In this document: one piece after another, positions 8,281 through 17,919 of the stretch | Layout of the letters: each line of letters begins with the position of its first letter | How positions within the stretch are numbered: the first letter of the stretch is position 1 | Assembly: GCF_014269185.2 (NCBI RefSeq) | Contig: NZ_JABWRZ020000001.1 | Span: 2,753,001 to 2,817,000 of the forward strand | Length of the DNA: 64,000 nt | Source: Pseudomonas oryzicola | GTDB taxonomy: Bacteria; Pseudomonadota; Gammaproteobacteria; Pseudomonadales; Pseudomonadaceae | Direction: 5' to 3' | Made by a program: the position numbers and the translations under genes | The notes under the pieces: generated by a model | Told to the model about the DNA's origin: nothing | Database searches by the model: none | The model's input: the letters and a program-made list of their open reading frames with translations, nothing else

Positions 8281-8436
8281 AGGTACCTCGAGTGGGATCG
8301 GCCCGCCAGGGCAGCGGGCGAAAAGGACGCGCGATTCTAAGGGCATCGGAGGTTTTGCCCAAGGGGGCCGGGCATGCGACGAGACGCCGCAGCCTGCGGC
8401 ATAATGCTGCCCCCATCCCCAAGCAAGGCAGGCCCC

Positions 8437-9312
8437 ATGTTCGCCTCGTTGTTCGCAGTCCTGGCCCCGGTCTTCATGGTTGCCGGAATCGGCTATGCCT
8501 GGGCCCGCAAGGGCCTGGACTACCCCACCGAATTCATCGCGCGGGTGGTGATGACCATTGGCACGCCGTCCTTGGTACTGTCTACCCTGAGCCGTACCGA
8601 ACTGCAGCCGAACGCCTTCGCCAGCATGGCCATGGCCTGCCTGCTGTGCACCCTGGGCATGGCCCTGGCCGGCTGGCTGGTGTGCCGCGTTACGGGCCGG
8701 CACTGGCGGGTGCTGTTGCCGGCGTTCATGTTCCCCAATACCGGCAACATGGGCCTGCCCATCAGCCTGTATGCCTTCGGCGAACATGGCCTGGCCCTGG
8801 CCGTGGCGTTCTTCCTGACCTTGTCGATCGTGCAGTTCACCCTCGGCATGGCGATTTCAGGTACGGCTGCTTCGTTCAAGGCATTGCTGCGCAACCCCAT
8901 CGTGATCAGCCTGGCCGGGGCCATGCCGATCATCTTTCTCGACTTCGAGCTGCCCCGTTGGCTGGCCAATACCGTCAACTTGCTGGGCGGCATGACCATC
9001 CCCCTGATGCTGCTGACCCTGGGCGTGTCGCTGGCCAGCATTCGCCTGCGTCAGGTGGGCAGCGGCTTGCTGCTGGGCGGCGTGCGCATTGGCCTGGGGG
9101 CAGCGGTGGGCTGGGCGGTGGGCGTGGCGCTGGGCCTGGACAGCCTGGCGCGCGCGGTACTGGTGGTGCAATCGGCGATGCCGGTGGCGGTGTTCAACTA
9201 CCTGATGGCAGTACGCGCCAACCGCGAGCCAGAGCAGGTGGCGAACCTGGTGATGTGCTCGACGGTGCTGTCGTTTGCCTGGTTGCCGGTGGTGCTGGCC
9301 TGGTGGATGTAG
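8437..9312 (+). CDS. AEC-family (auxin efflux carrier-like) permease
   Basis: Inner-membrane permease of 291 aa with about ten hydrophobic helices. Start at ATG 8437 (MFASLFAVLAPVFMVAGIGY). Family features: the paired five-helix layout, PNTGNMGLPISLYAFGEHG after the first half and LLTLGVSLASIRL in the second. Bacterial AEC proteins export or import organic acids such as malate or malonate; the substrate here is unknown. Transcribed divergently from the MFS gene, with a cataat -10-like element just upstream. Confidence 0.88.
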   Translation: MFASLFAVLAPVFMVAGIGYAWARKGLDYPTEFIARVVMTIGTPSLVLSTLSRTELQPNAFASMAMACLLCTLGMALAGWLVCRVTGRHWRVLLPAFMFPNTGNMGLPISLYAFGEHGLALAVAFFLTLSIVQFTLGMAISGTAASFKALLRNPIVISLAGAMPIIFLDFELPRWLANTVNLLGGMTIPLMLLTLGVSLASIRLRQVGSGLLLGGVRIGLGAAVGWAVGVALGLDSLARAVLVVQSAMPVAVFNYLMAVRANREPEQVANLVMCSTVLSFAWLPVVLAWWM

Positions 9313-9511
9313 GCCTGCACCGGTCTCTTCGCGGGCCTGCTTGCGCAGGGGCCGGTGCGTTGGCTGTGGCGGCATCTGAGCAGTCCCTGGCGGTTGGGAG
9401 CGCTCACGGTGGCAGTATTTGCCTGGGCTCTGCCGGCCTCGTCCGCGTCGCCTGTTTCGCCGGCACGCCCGCTCCCACAGGTATTGCGCTGGCAGTTAGG
9501 CCTGCACAGGG
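9313..9511. other. Gene-free spacer with a REP half-site
   Basis: No credible ORF. It contains a hairpin gcaccgg/ccggtgc right after the AEC gene (9316-9358), possibly its terminator, and one REP-type half-site ending gcccgctcccacag near 9465-9479. It marks the left border of the type VI secretion relics. Confidence 0.4.
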
Positions 9512-10420
9512 TCAGGAGCGTGGTTCACGGGTGCCCAGCACATCGCGAATGTTGTCGACCACGTTGCTGTCCTTGATCACGTCGCTCAGCCAGCCTTCCA
9601 GCGGCATGTTGCCCCATTTGATGGCGCGCTCGATCAGGTAGGGTACCGGGCTCTGCGGTTCGCTCTGCTTGAAGAACTGGGCGATGCCCGCGAGCATGGT
9701 GAAGGCCTCGTCACGGGTCAGTGGCGTGGTGCGCATGGGCGCAGGCACAGTGGTCTGGGCGGGTGTGTTCATCGGGTCACCTGCTTCGCGGGTGGGGGCA
9801 AAGATAGCCTCGGGCTCTGCTACCGCCACGGTGGCGGGGTGCAGTTCGACGCCGCGGTCCTTGAGCAGTTTCTCGGCCAGCTGGCTGGCCCGCGACAGCA
9901 TGTCGGCAAGGCTGGCAAGACTGGGCGCTTCGTGGCCGAACAAACGATCGACAGTGGCCTGCAGGCGTTTGCACGCATTCAGGCTGGCGCCGATCTGCAA
10001 GGCCTTGGTGCGCAGGTGTTCGGTGTCGCTGAGCACCACCGAACGCTGGAAGATCTCGGCATTGATCTTGCCTTCGTTCAGCGCGGCCTGCATCGCCTTC
10101 GGGTTCTGCAGGGCAAGGTTTTCCACATGGCGTGATTCGTCATAGCGCAACACGCCGAAATTCTGCCCTTGGGTAATGGGCAAGCCACCGGCGATGTCGG
10201 TGAGCGTGGTCTTCAGCCAGGCCAGCCGGGCAGCGCGTTCGTCCAGGCCGTCCTCAAGCGTTGGGTACAGCGTGTCCCAGAAGGCTTCCAGGACCTGCTC
10301 GGTCAACAGGAGGCCAAAGGTGATGCCCTGGAAGTGTTCACGTTGGGCCAGCCCTTCGGCAGCCAAGGTGATTACCTGCTCCCAGTCGGCGCTCTTCAGG
10401 TCGGTTTGCCAGTACTCGGG
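9512..10420 (-). pseudogene. tssA: tssA relic (type VI secretion, ImpA family), 5'-truncated
   Basis: The C-terminal and central parts of a TssA baseplate/tail cap protein are recognisable: EYWQTDLKSADWEQV (the usual ADW segment of the N domain), EAFWDTLYPTLEDG, and the C-terminal SPVPYLIERAIKWGNMPLEG plus LSDVIKD. The frame opens directly after a TGA at 10421-10423 with no initiator, and the first 45 or so residues of a normal TssA are missing. The segment after the ADW motif also appears shortened. The only possible internal start is TTG at 10366. It lies 83 bases downstream of a tssM fragment on the same strand. I treat it as a decayed remnant. Confidence 0.75.
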
Positions 10421-10438
10421 TCATGGCGGATAAGCAGC

Positions 10439-10457
10439 GTGCCAGGTTTCCTGGCAC
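10439..10457. other. Perfect hairpin in the type VI relic junction
   Basis: GTGCCAGG and CCTGGCAC flank TTT. A second GC-rich hairpin (gggccgcc/ggcggccc-like) follows within 30 bases. Together they fill the gap between the tssA and tssM relics and may once have been the terminator at the end of an operon. Confidence 0.4.
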
Positions 10458-10503
10458 GTTGTGGGATGTGGGCCGCCGTAGCGGCCCCCGGGTACAAAGG
10501 TTA

Positions 10504-11190
10504 TCAGGCAAAGAGGAACGCCGGGTCGGCTTTCTCGCGCTGGCTGGGCGAGAGCATCACGTAGGTGTCCAGGGCAGCCTTGCCGAAGTCGGCGATCGAC
10601 TGCGCGCGGTTGTCATGCGGCAGCGCCTCGGCCTCGACGCTGTCGACGCCGCTCACCGGCTGCAGCTCACGGGTGTTGCGCTTATAGACCTTGAGCGTGG
10701 TCAGCAGGTACAGGGTGCGGGTCAGGTTGTCGGCCGTGGGCTTGAGCATCACGTTCTGCAGCGTGGCGAAGTAGCGGCTGCGCAGCAACGGCTCGACCTC
10801 ATGGCCCTGGTACAGGCCCAGGCGCATGCCGAGGGGCACGCCCTGCTCGTGGTGTTGCTGATAGTAGTGCGCGGCCCAGAAACGCAAGCGGTCGAGGCTG
10901 CGCCAGGCGGTGTACTGGCCATCGGCAGCCTGGTCATCGCCCTTGGCCTGGGCCAGTTCGCTGGCAATGCTGGCCAGGGTGGCGCGGTTGTTCAGGTATG
11001 ACCAGCCCCACAGGCTGCACAGCACCACGGCTGCCAGGCCGGCGACGCCGATCCAGCCAGCCTTGCGGCGGCGCTCGCGATGGTTGCTGGTGTACAGCGC
11101 TACCAGGTGCTGGTCGGGGATGATCACCTTGCGGAACAGGCTGTTGATGAACAGCGGCGCCGGTTGGCCCTGGGAGCGGTTCCGCTTCAT
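10504..11190 (-). pseudogene. tssM: tssM (IcmF) internal fragment, type VI secretion relic
   Basis: 228 aa matching only the middle of TssM/IcmF, the inner-membrane component of T6SS that normally exceeds 1,100 aa. LFINSLFRKVIIPDQHLVAL is the typical end of the cytoplasmic domain. The membrane helix WIGVAGLAAVVLCSLWGWSY follows, then the start of the periplasmic domain. The N-terminal ATPase-like part and the long periplasmic C-terminus are absent. The residue string before ATG 11190 does not look like TssM, so a deletion boundary lies there. A GGGGAGG ribosome-binding-like site precedes that ATG, so a truncated product could be made, but it would not be a working TssM. Confidence 0.78.
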
Positions 11191-11234
11191 GACCTCCCCT
11201 CGATGATCAGTCGAGATACAAAGAGCGAGTCAGG

Positions 11235-11891
11235 TCATTGCATGGCCTTGATCAACGCCCACAACGCCGGGTCGTTGAAATCGTCAATCACCAACCCGGC
11301 CCCCGCCGCCAGCAAGCGTTCCGGCGTCTGGGTCGTGGCCACGCCCACGGTGAAGATCCCTGCGCCACTCGCCGCCGCCACCCCTGGCAGCGAGTCCTCG
11401 AAGGCCAGTGCCTGCCCGGCCTCGGCCCCCAACCGCTGCAGCCCGGTCAGGTAGGGCAACGGGTCGGGCTTGGGCCGCGCCAGTTCCTCGGCCACCAGTA
11501 CATGCTCGAAGTGCCGGCCCAGGCCCATGGCGCCCAGCATGTGTTCGGCATTGAGCCGCGGTGCGTTGGTCACCACGCACAGTCCCAGGGCATGAGCGCG
11601 GGCATGTTCCAGCAGGCGCAGCAGGCCCGGCATCGGCTCCAGGCTGGGCGACAGGTCGCGGAACAGCGCCTCCTTGCGGTCGGCCAGTGCGCGGCATTGC
11701 TCGGCACTGGCGCCGACAAACAGCTCGGCAAACAGCTCGCCGTTGGCGCGGCCGCTGACCTGGGCCTCGAACTGTGCCTGGCTCAGTTCGCGGCCGTCAT
11801 GCTCGTGCAGCAGCTGGCGAAACGCCTGCAGGTGCAGGGTGTCGGTGTCGGTGAGGGTTCCGTCGAGGTCGAACAGCAGGGCAGTCAGCAT
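11235..11891 (-). CDS. HAD-superfamily hydrolase (subfamily IA phosphatase)
   Basis: Cytoplasmic phosphatase of 218 aa with the four HAD motifs: nucleophile DLDGTLTDTD at residues 8-17, VVTNAPR (motif II), RPKPDPLPY with the catalytic Lys (motif III) and AFEDSLPGVAAASGAG (motif IV). A helical cap inserted after motif I identifies subfamily IA, close to beta-phosphoglucomutase/YqaB-like sugar phosphatases. The start is ATG 11891; a much longer frame running back through lexA2 on the opposite strand is spurious. Substrate unknown. Divergent from lexA2. Confidence 0.88.
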   Translation of the reverse strand: MLTALLFDLDGTLTDTDTLHLQAFRQLLHEHDGRELSQAQFEAQVSGRANGELFAELFVGASAEQCRALADRKEALFRDLSPSLEPMPGLLRLLEHARAHALGLCVVTNAPRLNAEHMLGAMGLGRHFEHVLVAEELARPKPDPLPYLTGLQRLGAEAGQALAFEDSLPGVAAASGAGIFTVGVATTQTPERLLAAGAGLVIDDFNDPALWALIKAMQ

Positions 11892-11975
11892 TGGGTATCC
11901 AGATAAAAACCACGCGCCTGGGCATGATAGCGAAAGCCGACGACGAAGGGGGCTGTTCAGCGTGCTTCGAAAAGA

Positions 11976-11987
11976 GTACAAATGTGC
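11976..11987 (+). promoter_or_regulatory. LexA2 operator (GTAC-N4-GTGC)
   Basis: GTACAAATGTGC lies three bases before the lexA2 start codon, where a ribosome-binding site would normally be. It fits the GTACN4GTGC motif that I recall as reported for LexA2 of P. putida, and is unlike the CTGTN8ACAG box of LexA1. It predicts autoregulation of the lexA2-imuA-imuB-dnaE2 operon. Confidence 0.8.
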
Positions 11988-11990
11988 TCC

Positions 11991-12599
11991 ATGGACAATC
12001 TTACCCCCAAACGCCGCGCGATCTTCGACTTCATCCGCGAGCGCATCGCCGACCACGGCCAGCCACCGAGCCTGGCCGATATCGCCACGCGCTTCGGTTT
12101 TGCCTCGCGCAGCGTCGCCCGCAAGCACATCACCGCCCTGTGCCAGGCCGGCTACATCGATGTCACGCCGAACCAGGCGCGCGGCATTCGCCTGGCCGAA
12201 CCGCTGCGCCGGCCGGAAATCCTCGAAGTGCCGGTGCTGGGCCAGGTAGCGGCAGGCGCCCCCATCGGCCCGGACCTCGACATCCACGAGCAGTTGCTGC
12301 TCGACCCCAGCCTGTTCCGCCGTACCCCCGACTACCTGCTGAAGGTGCGTGGCGACTCGATGATCGACGACGGCATCTTCGACGGCGACCTGGTCGGCAT
12401 CCTGCAGCAGGCCGACGCCCGCGACGGGCAGATCGTGGTCGCGCGCCTGGACGGGGAAGTGACCATCAAGCGCCTGCAGCGCCAGGGCCGCGGTTACCGG
12501 CTGTTGCCGCGCAACCCGGCCTATGCGCCCATCGATGTGCGGCCTGAACAGGAGTTCTTCATCGAAGGCGTATTCTGCGGCTTGCTGAGGCGTGACTGA
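11991..12599 (+). CDS. lexA2: LexA2 repressor of the mutagenesis operon
   Basis: SOS-type repressor, 202 aa. N-terminal winged helix MDNLTPKRRAIFDFIRERI and SLADIATRFGFASRSVARKH; the C-terminal S24 peptidase has the self-cleavage site Ala88-Gly89 (QVAAGAP), nucleophile Ser123 (GDSMIDDG) and general base Lys160 (EVTIKRLQ). All autoproteolysis residues are present, so RecA-stimulated cleavage is expected. The start at ATG 11991 is chosen over ATG 11982, which would lie inside the operator. The stop overlaps imuA by one base. As the first gene of lexA2-imuA-imuB-dnaE2 it should repress its own operon after binding the site at 11976-11987. Confidence 0.95.
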   Translation: MDNLTPKRRAIFDFIRERIADHGQPPSLADIATRFGFASRSVARKHITALCQAGYIDVTPNQARGIRLAEPLRRPEILEVPVLGQVAAGAPIGPDLDIHEQLLLDPSLFRRTPDYLLKVRGDSMIDDGIFDGDLVGILQQADARDGQIVVARLDGEVTIKRLQRQGRGYRLLPRNPAYAPIDVRPEQEFFIEGVFCGLLRRD

Positions 12600-13219
12600 T
12601 GGGCGCGGTGGTCGACCTCGACCGGCTGCTCGACCAGCGCCGGGTATGGCGCGGCCGGCAGGCCCAGGCGCGGCCACTCGGGCTGCAGCCCACCGGCCAT
12701 GCCGCCCTCGACGAACGCCTGCCGGAAGGTGGTTGGCCGGCAGCGGCCCTCAGCGAACTGTTGCTGGCCAGCCCCGGCTGTGGCGAATTGCAATTGCTGT
12801 GGCCAACGCTGGCGCGCCTGAGCGCTGACGCTGGCCGGGTGGTGCTGGTGGCACCGCCCTTCATTCCTTACGCCCCGGCCTGGCAGGCTGCCGGGGTGGA
12901 CCTGCGCTGGCTGGTGCAGGTTGACGCCGAACCTGCCGAGGCCCTGTGGGCTGCCGAACAGTGCCTGCGCTCCGGCAGTTGTGCGGCGGTGCTGTGCTGG
13001 CCAGAACGTGCCGATGACCGCGCCCTGCGGCGCCTGCAGGTGGCCGCCGAAACCGGCCAGGCACTGGCCTTTGCCTGCCGGCCGCAACAGGCAGCGCACA
13101 ACCCTTCACCCGCCGCGCTGCGCATTGCCGTCGACACCCGCCCGGCGCAATGGCGTGTGCTGAAAAGCCGGGGCGGCATGCCGCCGGCGCTGCCCATCGC
13201 CTGCCCGGGGCGGGGCTGA
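12599..13219 (+). CDS. imuA: ImuA, RecA-like translesion mutagenesis factor
   Basis: 206 aa, RecA/SulA-like fold protein encoded with ImuB and DnaE2 (the 'mutasome'). Sequence signs: RPLGLQPTGHAALDERLPEGGWPAAALSELL, which corresponds to the P-loop region of RecA but lacks an intact GxxxxGK(T/S), and ADAGRVVLVAPPFIPYAP. Start ATG 12599 overlaps the lexA2 stop (TGATG). Sometimes annotated as a SulA-like cell division inhibitor; gene order favours ImuA. Its likely role is assisting ImuB/DnaE2 access to damaged DNA. Confidence 0.92.
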   Translation: MGAVVDLDRLLDQRRVWRGRQAQARPLGLQPTGHAALDERLPEGGWPAAALSELLLASPGCGELQLLWPTLARLSADAGRVVLVAPPFIPYAPAWQAAGVDLRWLVQVDAEPAEALWAAEQCLRSGSCAAVLCWPERADDRALRRLQVAAETGQALAFACRPQQAAHNPSPAALRIAVDTRPAQWRVLKSRGGMPPALPIACPGRG

Positions 13220-13225
13220 TGCACC

Positions 13226-14644
13226 ATGCTCTGGGCCTGCATCCTGTTTCCGCAGCTGGCGCTGGACACGGTCCTGCGTGAGCGTGACGACCCCGACACC
13301 CCCTTGGTGCTGCTTGGCGGGCCGACCCAGCGCCGGGTACTGCAGGCGGTCAACCCGGCAGCGGCCGCCCTCGGCTTGCGTGCGGGGCAAACCCTGACCG
13401 CCGCACGCGCCCTGGCCGAGGGTTTCAGTTGTGTCGAAGCCGACCCCAGGCGCATCGACCAGGTGCAGCAGTTGCTGGCGGCCTGGGCCTACCGCTTCAG
13501 CGCCCAGGTCAGCCTGCACTACCCACGCGCGCTGTTGCTGGAGGTGGGCTCCAGCCTGCAACTGTTCGGCCCCTGGCCGGCGTTCGAGGCACGCCTGCGC
13601 CAGGAACTGGCGGAGCTGGGGCTGCGCCAACGCATCGTCCTGGCCAGCAACCCGGTGGCGGCGCGCATGCTTGCCAACGGCCACGATGGCCTGGCCGTAG
13701 GCGATGCCGATGCCACCCGGGCGGCGTTGCTGGGCATGCCCATCGAGCGTATCGGCCTGCCTGCGCCGGCTGCCGAAGCCTTTGCACGCATGGGCCTGGG
13801 GCAGTTGGGCCAGGTACTGGCCTTGCCTCGCGACACCTTGGCCAGGCGCTTTGCGGCCCAGGTGCAGCTGCACCTTGACCAGCTGCTTGGCTTGCGCAAC
13901 CTGGGGCTGGCCTTCTATCAGCCACCTGACCGTTTCGAAACCAGGCTGGAGCTGAATTTCGACGTCGAATCACACCAGGCCCTGCTGTTCCCGTTGCGGC
14001 GCATGCTCAATGACCTTGCCGCATTCCTCGCCGGGCGTGATTGCGGCGTGCAGCGGTTCTGCCTGCACCTGGAGCACGTCGACGGGCCGGATACCTTGCT
14101 CAAAGTGGGGCTGCTGGCCGCCGAACGCGATGCCGCGAGGCTGTTCGAGCTGGCCCGCGGGCGCCTGGAGCCGCTGCGCATTCCCGCCCCGGTGCGTAAC
14201 CTGCGGCTGGTAGCCGAGGACCTGCCACCTTTCGTGCCACAGCACCAGGCATTGTTCGACCCGCGGGCGCAACAGGCGCAACCCTGGGAGCAATTGCGTG
14301 AACGACTGCGCGCGCGCCTGGGCGATGAGGCGGTCAAGAGCCTGAGCGTAGCTGCCGACCACCGCCCCGAATACGCCTGGCAGCCGGTGGTGCAGGGCGG
14401 GCAGGGCAACCTGCCGGTGCTCCCTGGCAGCCGCCCTGGCTGGTTGCTGCCGGCCCCGCTGAGGCTGGACGAAACCAGCTATCGCGTGCAGGGCCATGGC
14501 GAGCGTATCGAGTCGGGCTGGTGGGATGGCGGCGACGTGCGCCGTGATTACTACCGCATCGAAACCCGTGATGGCCTGCGTGGCTGGGCCTATCGTGACC
14601 TGAGCCAGGCTGGCCCGTTGTGGCTGCAGGGCTGGTTCGCATGA
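13226..14644 (+). CDS. imuB: ImuB, catalytically inactive Y-family polymerase-like protein
   Basis: 472 aa with the Y-family DNA polymerase fold ([20 protein letters not shown] at the N-terminus, [20 protein letters not shown], then a little-finger-like region). The acidic catalytic residues found in DinB/UmuC (the N-terminal DxD and the SxDE motif) are not visible, as usual for ImuB. The known family role is to bridge ImuA, DnaE2 and the sliding clamp. QHQALFD near residue 357 is a possible clamp-contact sequence. It lies six bases after imuA; its stop overlaps the dnaE2 start by four bases (ATGA). Confidence 0.93.
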   Translation: MLWACILFPQLALDTVLRERDDPDTPLVLLGGPTQRRVLQAVNPAAAALGLRAGQTLTAARALAEGFSCVEADPRRIDQVQQLLAAWAYRFSAQVSLHYPRALLLEVGSSLQLFGPWPAFEARLRQELAELGLRQRIVLASNPVAARMLANGHDGLAVGDADATRAALLGMPIERIGLPAPAAEAFARMGLGQLGQVLALPRDTLARRFAAQVQLHLDQLLGLRNLGLAFYQPPDRFETRLELNFDVESHQALLFPLRRMLNDLAAFLAGRDCGVQRFCLHLEHVDGPDTLLKVGLLAAERDAARLFELARGRLEPLRIPAPVRNLRLVAEDLPPFVPQHQALFDPRAQQAQPWEQLRERLRARLGDEAVKSLSVAADHRPEYAWQPVVQGGQGNLPVLPGSRPGWLLPAPLRLDETSYRVQGHGERIESGWWDGGDVRRDYYRIETRDGLRGWAYRDLSQAGPLWLQGWFA

Positions 14645-17600
14645 ACGCCCCGGGTTATGCCGAGCTGCATTGTCTGTCCAACTTCAGCTTCCAGCGCGGT
14701 GCATCGAGTGCCGACGAGCTGTTCCGGCGTGCGCGCGAGCAGGGCTACCAGGCCCTGGCGATCACCGACGAATGCACCCTGGCCGGCATCGTCCGGGCCT
14801 GGCAGGCGGCAAAGGAACACCAGCTGCAGTTGATCGTGGGCAGCGAAGTCCAGCTGCAGGATGGCCTCAAGCTGGTGCTGCTGGTGCAGGACCTGGCGGG
14901 CTACCAGAACCTGTGTGCGTTGATCACCCGGGCCCGGCGGCGAGCACAGAAGGGCGAGTACCAGCTGTTTCGCGATGACCTGCAGCAGCACCACCAGGGC
15001 CTGCTGGCCCTGTGGGTAGCCGATGACAGCGGCGATACCGCTGCGGGGCAGTGGCTGTACAGCGTGTTCGCTGAGCGCCTGTGGCTGGCCGTGCACCTGC
15101 ACCGTGGCAGTGACGATGCCTTGCGCCTTGAACGCATGCGCAGCCTGGCGGCCAGGGTCGGCATCCGTGCCGTGGCCTGCGGCGACGTGCACATGCACGT
15201 GCGCGGCCGCCGCGCCTTGCAGGATTGCATGACCGCCATCCGCCAGCATTGCCAGGTAGCCGAGGCCGGGCGCTTTCTGTTTGCCAATGGCGAGCGCCAC
15301 CTGCGCAGCCAGGCACAACTGGGCGAACTCTATCCCGCCGACCTGCTGGCCGAGACCTTGGCCATCGCTGCGCGCTGCCGCTTCGAACTGAGCGAGTTGA
15401 AATACCAGTACCCACGCGAACTGGTGCCCCAGGGCCATACCCCGGCCAGCTGGTTGCAGGCACTGTGCGAGCAAGGGATGCCGTCGCGCTGGCCGGGCGG
15501 GGCGAGTGACAAGGTGCGGGAAGTGCTGGCCAAGGAGTTGGCGCTGATCGAGGCGCTGGGCTACGAAAGTTATTTTCTGACGGTGCACGACATCGTCGCT
15601 TTCGCCCGCAGGCAGGGCATTCTTTGCCAGGGCCGGGGTTCGGCGGCCAACTCGGTGGTGTGTTTCGTCCTTGGCATCACCGAGCTCGACCCCATGGAAC
15701 ACCGCCTGTTGTTCGAGCGCTTCCTGTCGCGCGAGCGCAACGAGCCGCCGGATATCGACGTGGACTTCGAGCACGACCGCCGCGAAGAAGTGATCCAGTA
15801 TGTGTTCCGCCGCTACGGTCGGCACCGGGCGGCGCTTACTGCGGTGGTCAACACCTATCATGCCGCCGGTGCGCTGCGGGATGTGGCGCGGGTGCTGGGG
15901 TTGCCCGCCGACCAGGTGGATGCCCTGGCCAAATGTTGTGGCCGCTGGAGCGATCGCATACCCGATGACCAGCGTCTGGCCGAGGCCGGTTTCGAGGCGG
16001 GCAGCCCTACGCTGCGGCGGGTACTGGTGTTGGCCGGCGAGCTGATCGGCTTCCCCCGCCACCTGTCGCAGCATCCGGGCGGTTTCGTCATTTCGCAGCA
16101 ACCCCTGGATGAGCTGGTGCCGGTAGAGAATGCGGCGATGCCGGAGCGTACGGTGATCCAGTGGGACAAGGACGACCTGGACATGGTCGGCCTGCTCAAG
16201 GTCGACGTGCTGGCACTGGGTATGCTCAGCGCCCTGCGCCGTTGCTTCGACCTGCTGCAACGCCACCGTGGCCGGCACTTGACCCTGGCGACCATTCCCG
16301 CTGAAGACCCGGCCACCTACGCGATGATCAGCCGCGCCGAGACCATGGGCGTGTTCCAGATCGAGTCGCGCGCGCAAATGGCCATGTTGCCGCGGCTGCG
16401 GCCCGAAAAGTTCTACGATCTGGTCATCGAGGTGGCCATCGTCCGCCCTGGGCCGATCCAGGGCGACATGGTCCACCCTTACCTGCGTCGGCGCCTGAAG
16501 CAGGAGCCGGTGACGTACCCCTCGCCGCAGCTCAAGGCCGTGTTCGAGCGCACCCTGGGGGTGCCGTTGTTCCAGGAGCAGGTGATGGAGTTGGCAATGG
16601 TCGCGGCCGACTACAGCCCCGGCGAGGCGGACCAGTTGCGCCGCAGCATGGCCGCCTGGAAGCGCCACGGCGGCCTGGAGCCACACCGCGAGCGGCTGAT
16701 AAAGGGTATGTTGCGCAATGGTTACGAGCTTGCATTTGCCGAGCGCATCTTCGAGCAGATCAAGGGTTTTGGCAGTTACGGCTTCCCGGAATCGCACGCG
16801 GCCAGCTTTGCCTTGCTGTGTTATGCCAGCAGTTGGCTCAAGTGCCATGAACCGGCGATCTTTACCTGTGCGCTGGTCAACAGCTGGCCCATGGGTTTTT
16901 ACAGCCCCGACCAGTTGCTGCAAGAAGCCCGACGCCAGGGCATCGAGGTCAGGCCGGTGGATGTCTGCCACAGTGACTGGGACTGCACGCTTGAGCCCGA
17001 ATCGGGCGAGGCCCTGGCCATCCGCATGGGCTTGCGCCTGGTGCGTGGTTTTGCCGAGGCCGATGCCAGGCGCCTGGTGCAGGCGAGGGCGCAGCGGGCA
17101 TGGCGCGATGTCGAGGACGTGTGCCTGCGCGCTGGGCTCGACGCGCGTGCCCGCGCCCAGTTGGCTGATGCCGGCGCGCTGCGCGCCTTGGCTCGCGACC
17201 GCCATCAGGCGCGCTGGCAGGTGGCGGCGGTGCAGCCACAGCTGCCCTTGTTCGCCGACGTGGAAGCTGCGCCGGAAGACGCCGTCGAACTGCCCGTCCC
17301 CAGCGTGGCGGAGAACCTGATGGCCGATTACCAGGCCCTGGGTACCACGCTTGGGCCGCATCCGCTGGCCTTGTTGCGTTCACGCCTGAGGGCGTTGGGC
17401 TGCCGCAGTTCGGGCGAACTGCAAGGTGTCGAGCATGGCGACAACATTGCCGTCGCCGGGCTGGTGGTGGGCCGCCAGCGGCCACAGACGGCCAGTGGCG
17501 TGACCTTCGTCACCCTGGAGGACGAGCATGGCATGCTCAATGTAGTGGTGTGGCGCGACCTGGCCGAGCGGCAGCGACGGGCACTGGTGGGGTCGCAGTT

Positions 17601-17721
17601 GCTCAAGGTCAGCGGGCGGCTGGAGCAGGCCGACGGCGTGCGCCACTTGATTGCGCGGCGACTGGAAGATGTCAGCCAGTTGCTGCAGGGGCTGGATGTG
17701 CGCAGCCGCGATTTCCATTAA
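14641..17721 (+). CDS. dnaE2: Error-prone DNA polymerase III alpha-like subunit DnaE2 (ImuC)
   Basis: 1,026 aa translesion polymerase of the C family. N-terminal PHP domain ([32 protein letters not shown]), the polymerase core with catalytic aspartates in [47 protein letters not shown], a C-terminal OB domain ([18 protein letters not shown]), and QLPLF at residues 867-871, at the place of the clamp-binding motif of DnaE. The start ATG 14641 overlaps imuB (ATGA); a frame beginning upstream at 14620 lies inside imuB. A stop is followed by a REP element. Induced with the operon after LexA2 cleavage. Confidence 0.96.
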   Translation: MNAPGYAELHCLSNFSFQRGASSADELFRRAREQGYQALAITDECTLAGIVRAWQAAKEHQLQLIVGSEVQLQDGLKLVLLVQDLAGYQNLCALITRARRRAQKGEYQLFRDDLQQHHQGLLALWVADDSGDTAAGQWLYSVFAERLWLAVHLHRGSDDALRLERMRSLAARVGIRAVACGDVHMHVRGRRALQDCMTAIRQHCQVAEAGRFLFANGERHLRSQAQLGELYPADLLAETLAIAARCRFELSELKYQYPRELVPQGHTPASWLQALCEQGMPSRWPGGASDKVREVLAKELALIEALGYESYFLTVHDIVAFARRQGILCQGRGSAANSVVCFVLGITELDPMEHRLLFERFLSRERNEPPDIDVDFEHDRREEVIQYVFRRYGRHRAALTAVVNTYHAAGALRDVARVLGLPADQVDALAKCCGRWSDRIPDDQRLAEAGFEAGSPTLRRVLVLAGELIGFPRHLSQHPGGFVISQQPLDELVPVENAAMPERTVIQWDKDDLDMVGLLKVDVLALGMLSALRRCFDLLQRHRGRHLTLATIPAEDPATYAMISRAETMGVFQIESRAQMAMLPRLRPEKFYDLVIEVAIVRPGPIQGDMVHPYLRRRLKQEPVTYPSPQLKAVFERTLGVPLFQEQVMELAMVAADYSPGEADQLRRSMAAWKRHGGLEPHRERLIKGMLRNGYELAFAERIFEQIKGFGSYGFPESHAASFALLCYASSWLKCHEPAIFTCALVNSWPMGFYSPDQLLQEARRQGIEVRPVDVCHSDWDCTLEPESGEALAIRMGLRLVRGFAEADARRLVQARAQRAWRDVEDVCLRAGLDARARAQLADAGALRALARDRHQARWQVAAVQPQLPLFADVEAAPEDAVELPVPSVAENLMADYQALGTTLGPHPLALLRSRLRALGCRSSGELQGVEHGDNIAVAGLVVGRQRPQTASGVTFVTLEDEHGMLNVVVWRDLAERQRRALVGSQLLKVSGRLEQADGVRHLIARRLEDVSQLLQGLDVRSRDFH

Positions 17722-17738
17722 AGCGATCCGGTTACCCT

Positions 17739-17822
17739 GTAGGAGCGGATTTATCCGCGAAGCCGGCGACGCGGTGGCTGGCACCGGCTGTGCCGGTGAT
17801 CGCGGCTGAAGCCGCTCCTACA
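17739..17822. repeat. REP pair downstream of dnaE2
   Basis: tgtaggagcgg at the left (17739) and ccgctccta/ca at the right (17822) form an inverted pair carrying the Pseudomonas REP core (aggagcggatttatccgcga). It lies between dnaE2 and the convergent aldo/keto reductase gene. The rest of 17722-17919 holds no ORF. Confidence 0.75.
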
Positions 17823-17919
17823 AGGATGGCGCTGCTTCCAGACTAGCACTGTACCTGTGCAAGCCGTTGCATCCTGCCCAACACAGTTGCTCCACAGAAA
17901 AAGCGACCCGTGTATATAC

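Noticed and set aside
10504..11190. Real, functional small membrane protein with good RBS
   Set aside because: The sequence matches only an inner segment of TssM and lacks both its ends; next to a truncated tssA, a relic is the simpler reading.
11235..12677. A 480-codon minus-strand reading starting inside lexA2
   Set aside because: Only the part from 11891 down encodes a HAD protein; the upstream extension is antisense to lexA2 and not protein-like.
14590..17361. 923-codon open frame on the minus strand
   Set aside because: Lies exactly opposite dnaE2; its translation is Gln/His/Ala-rich with no domain sense, typical of a GC-rich shadow frame.
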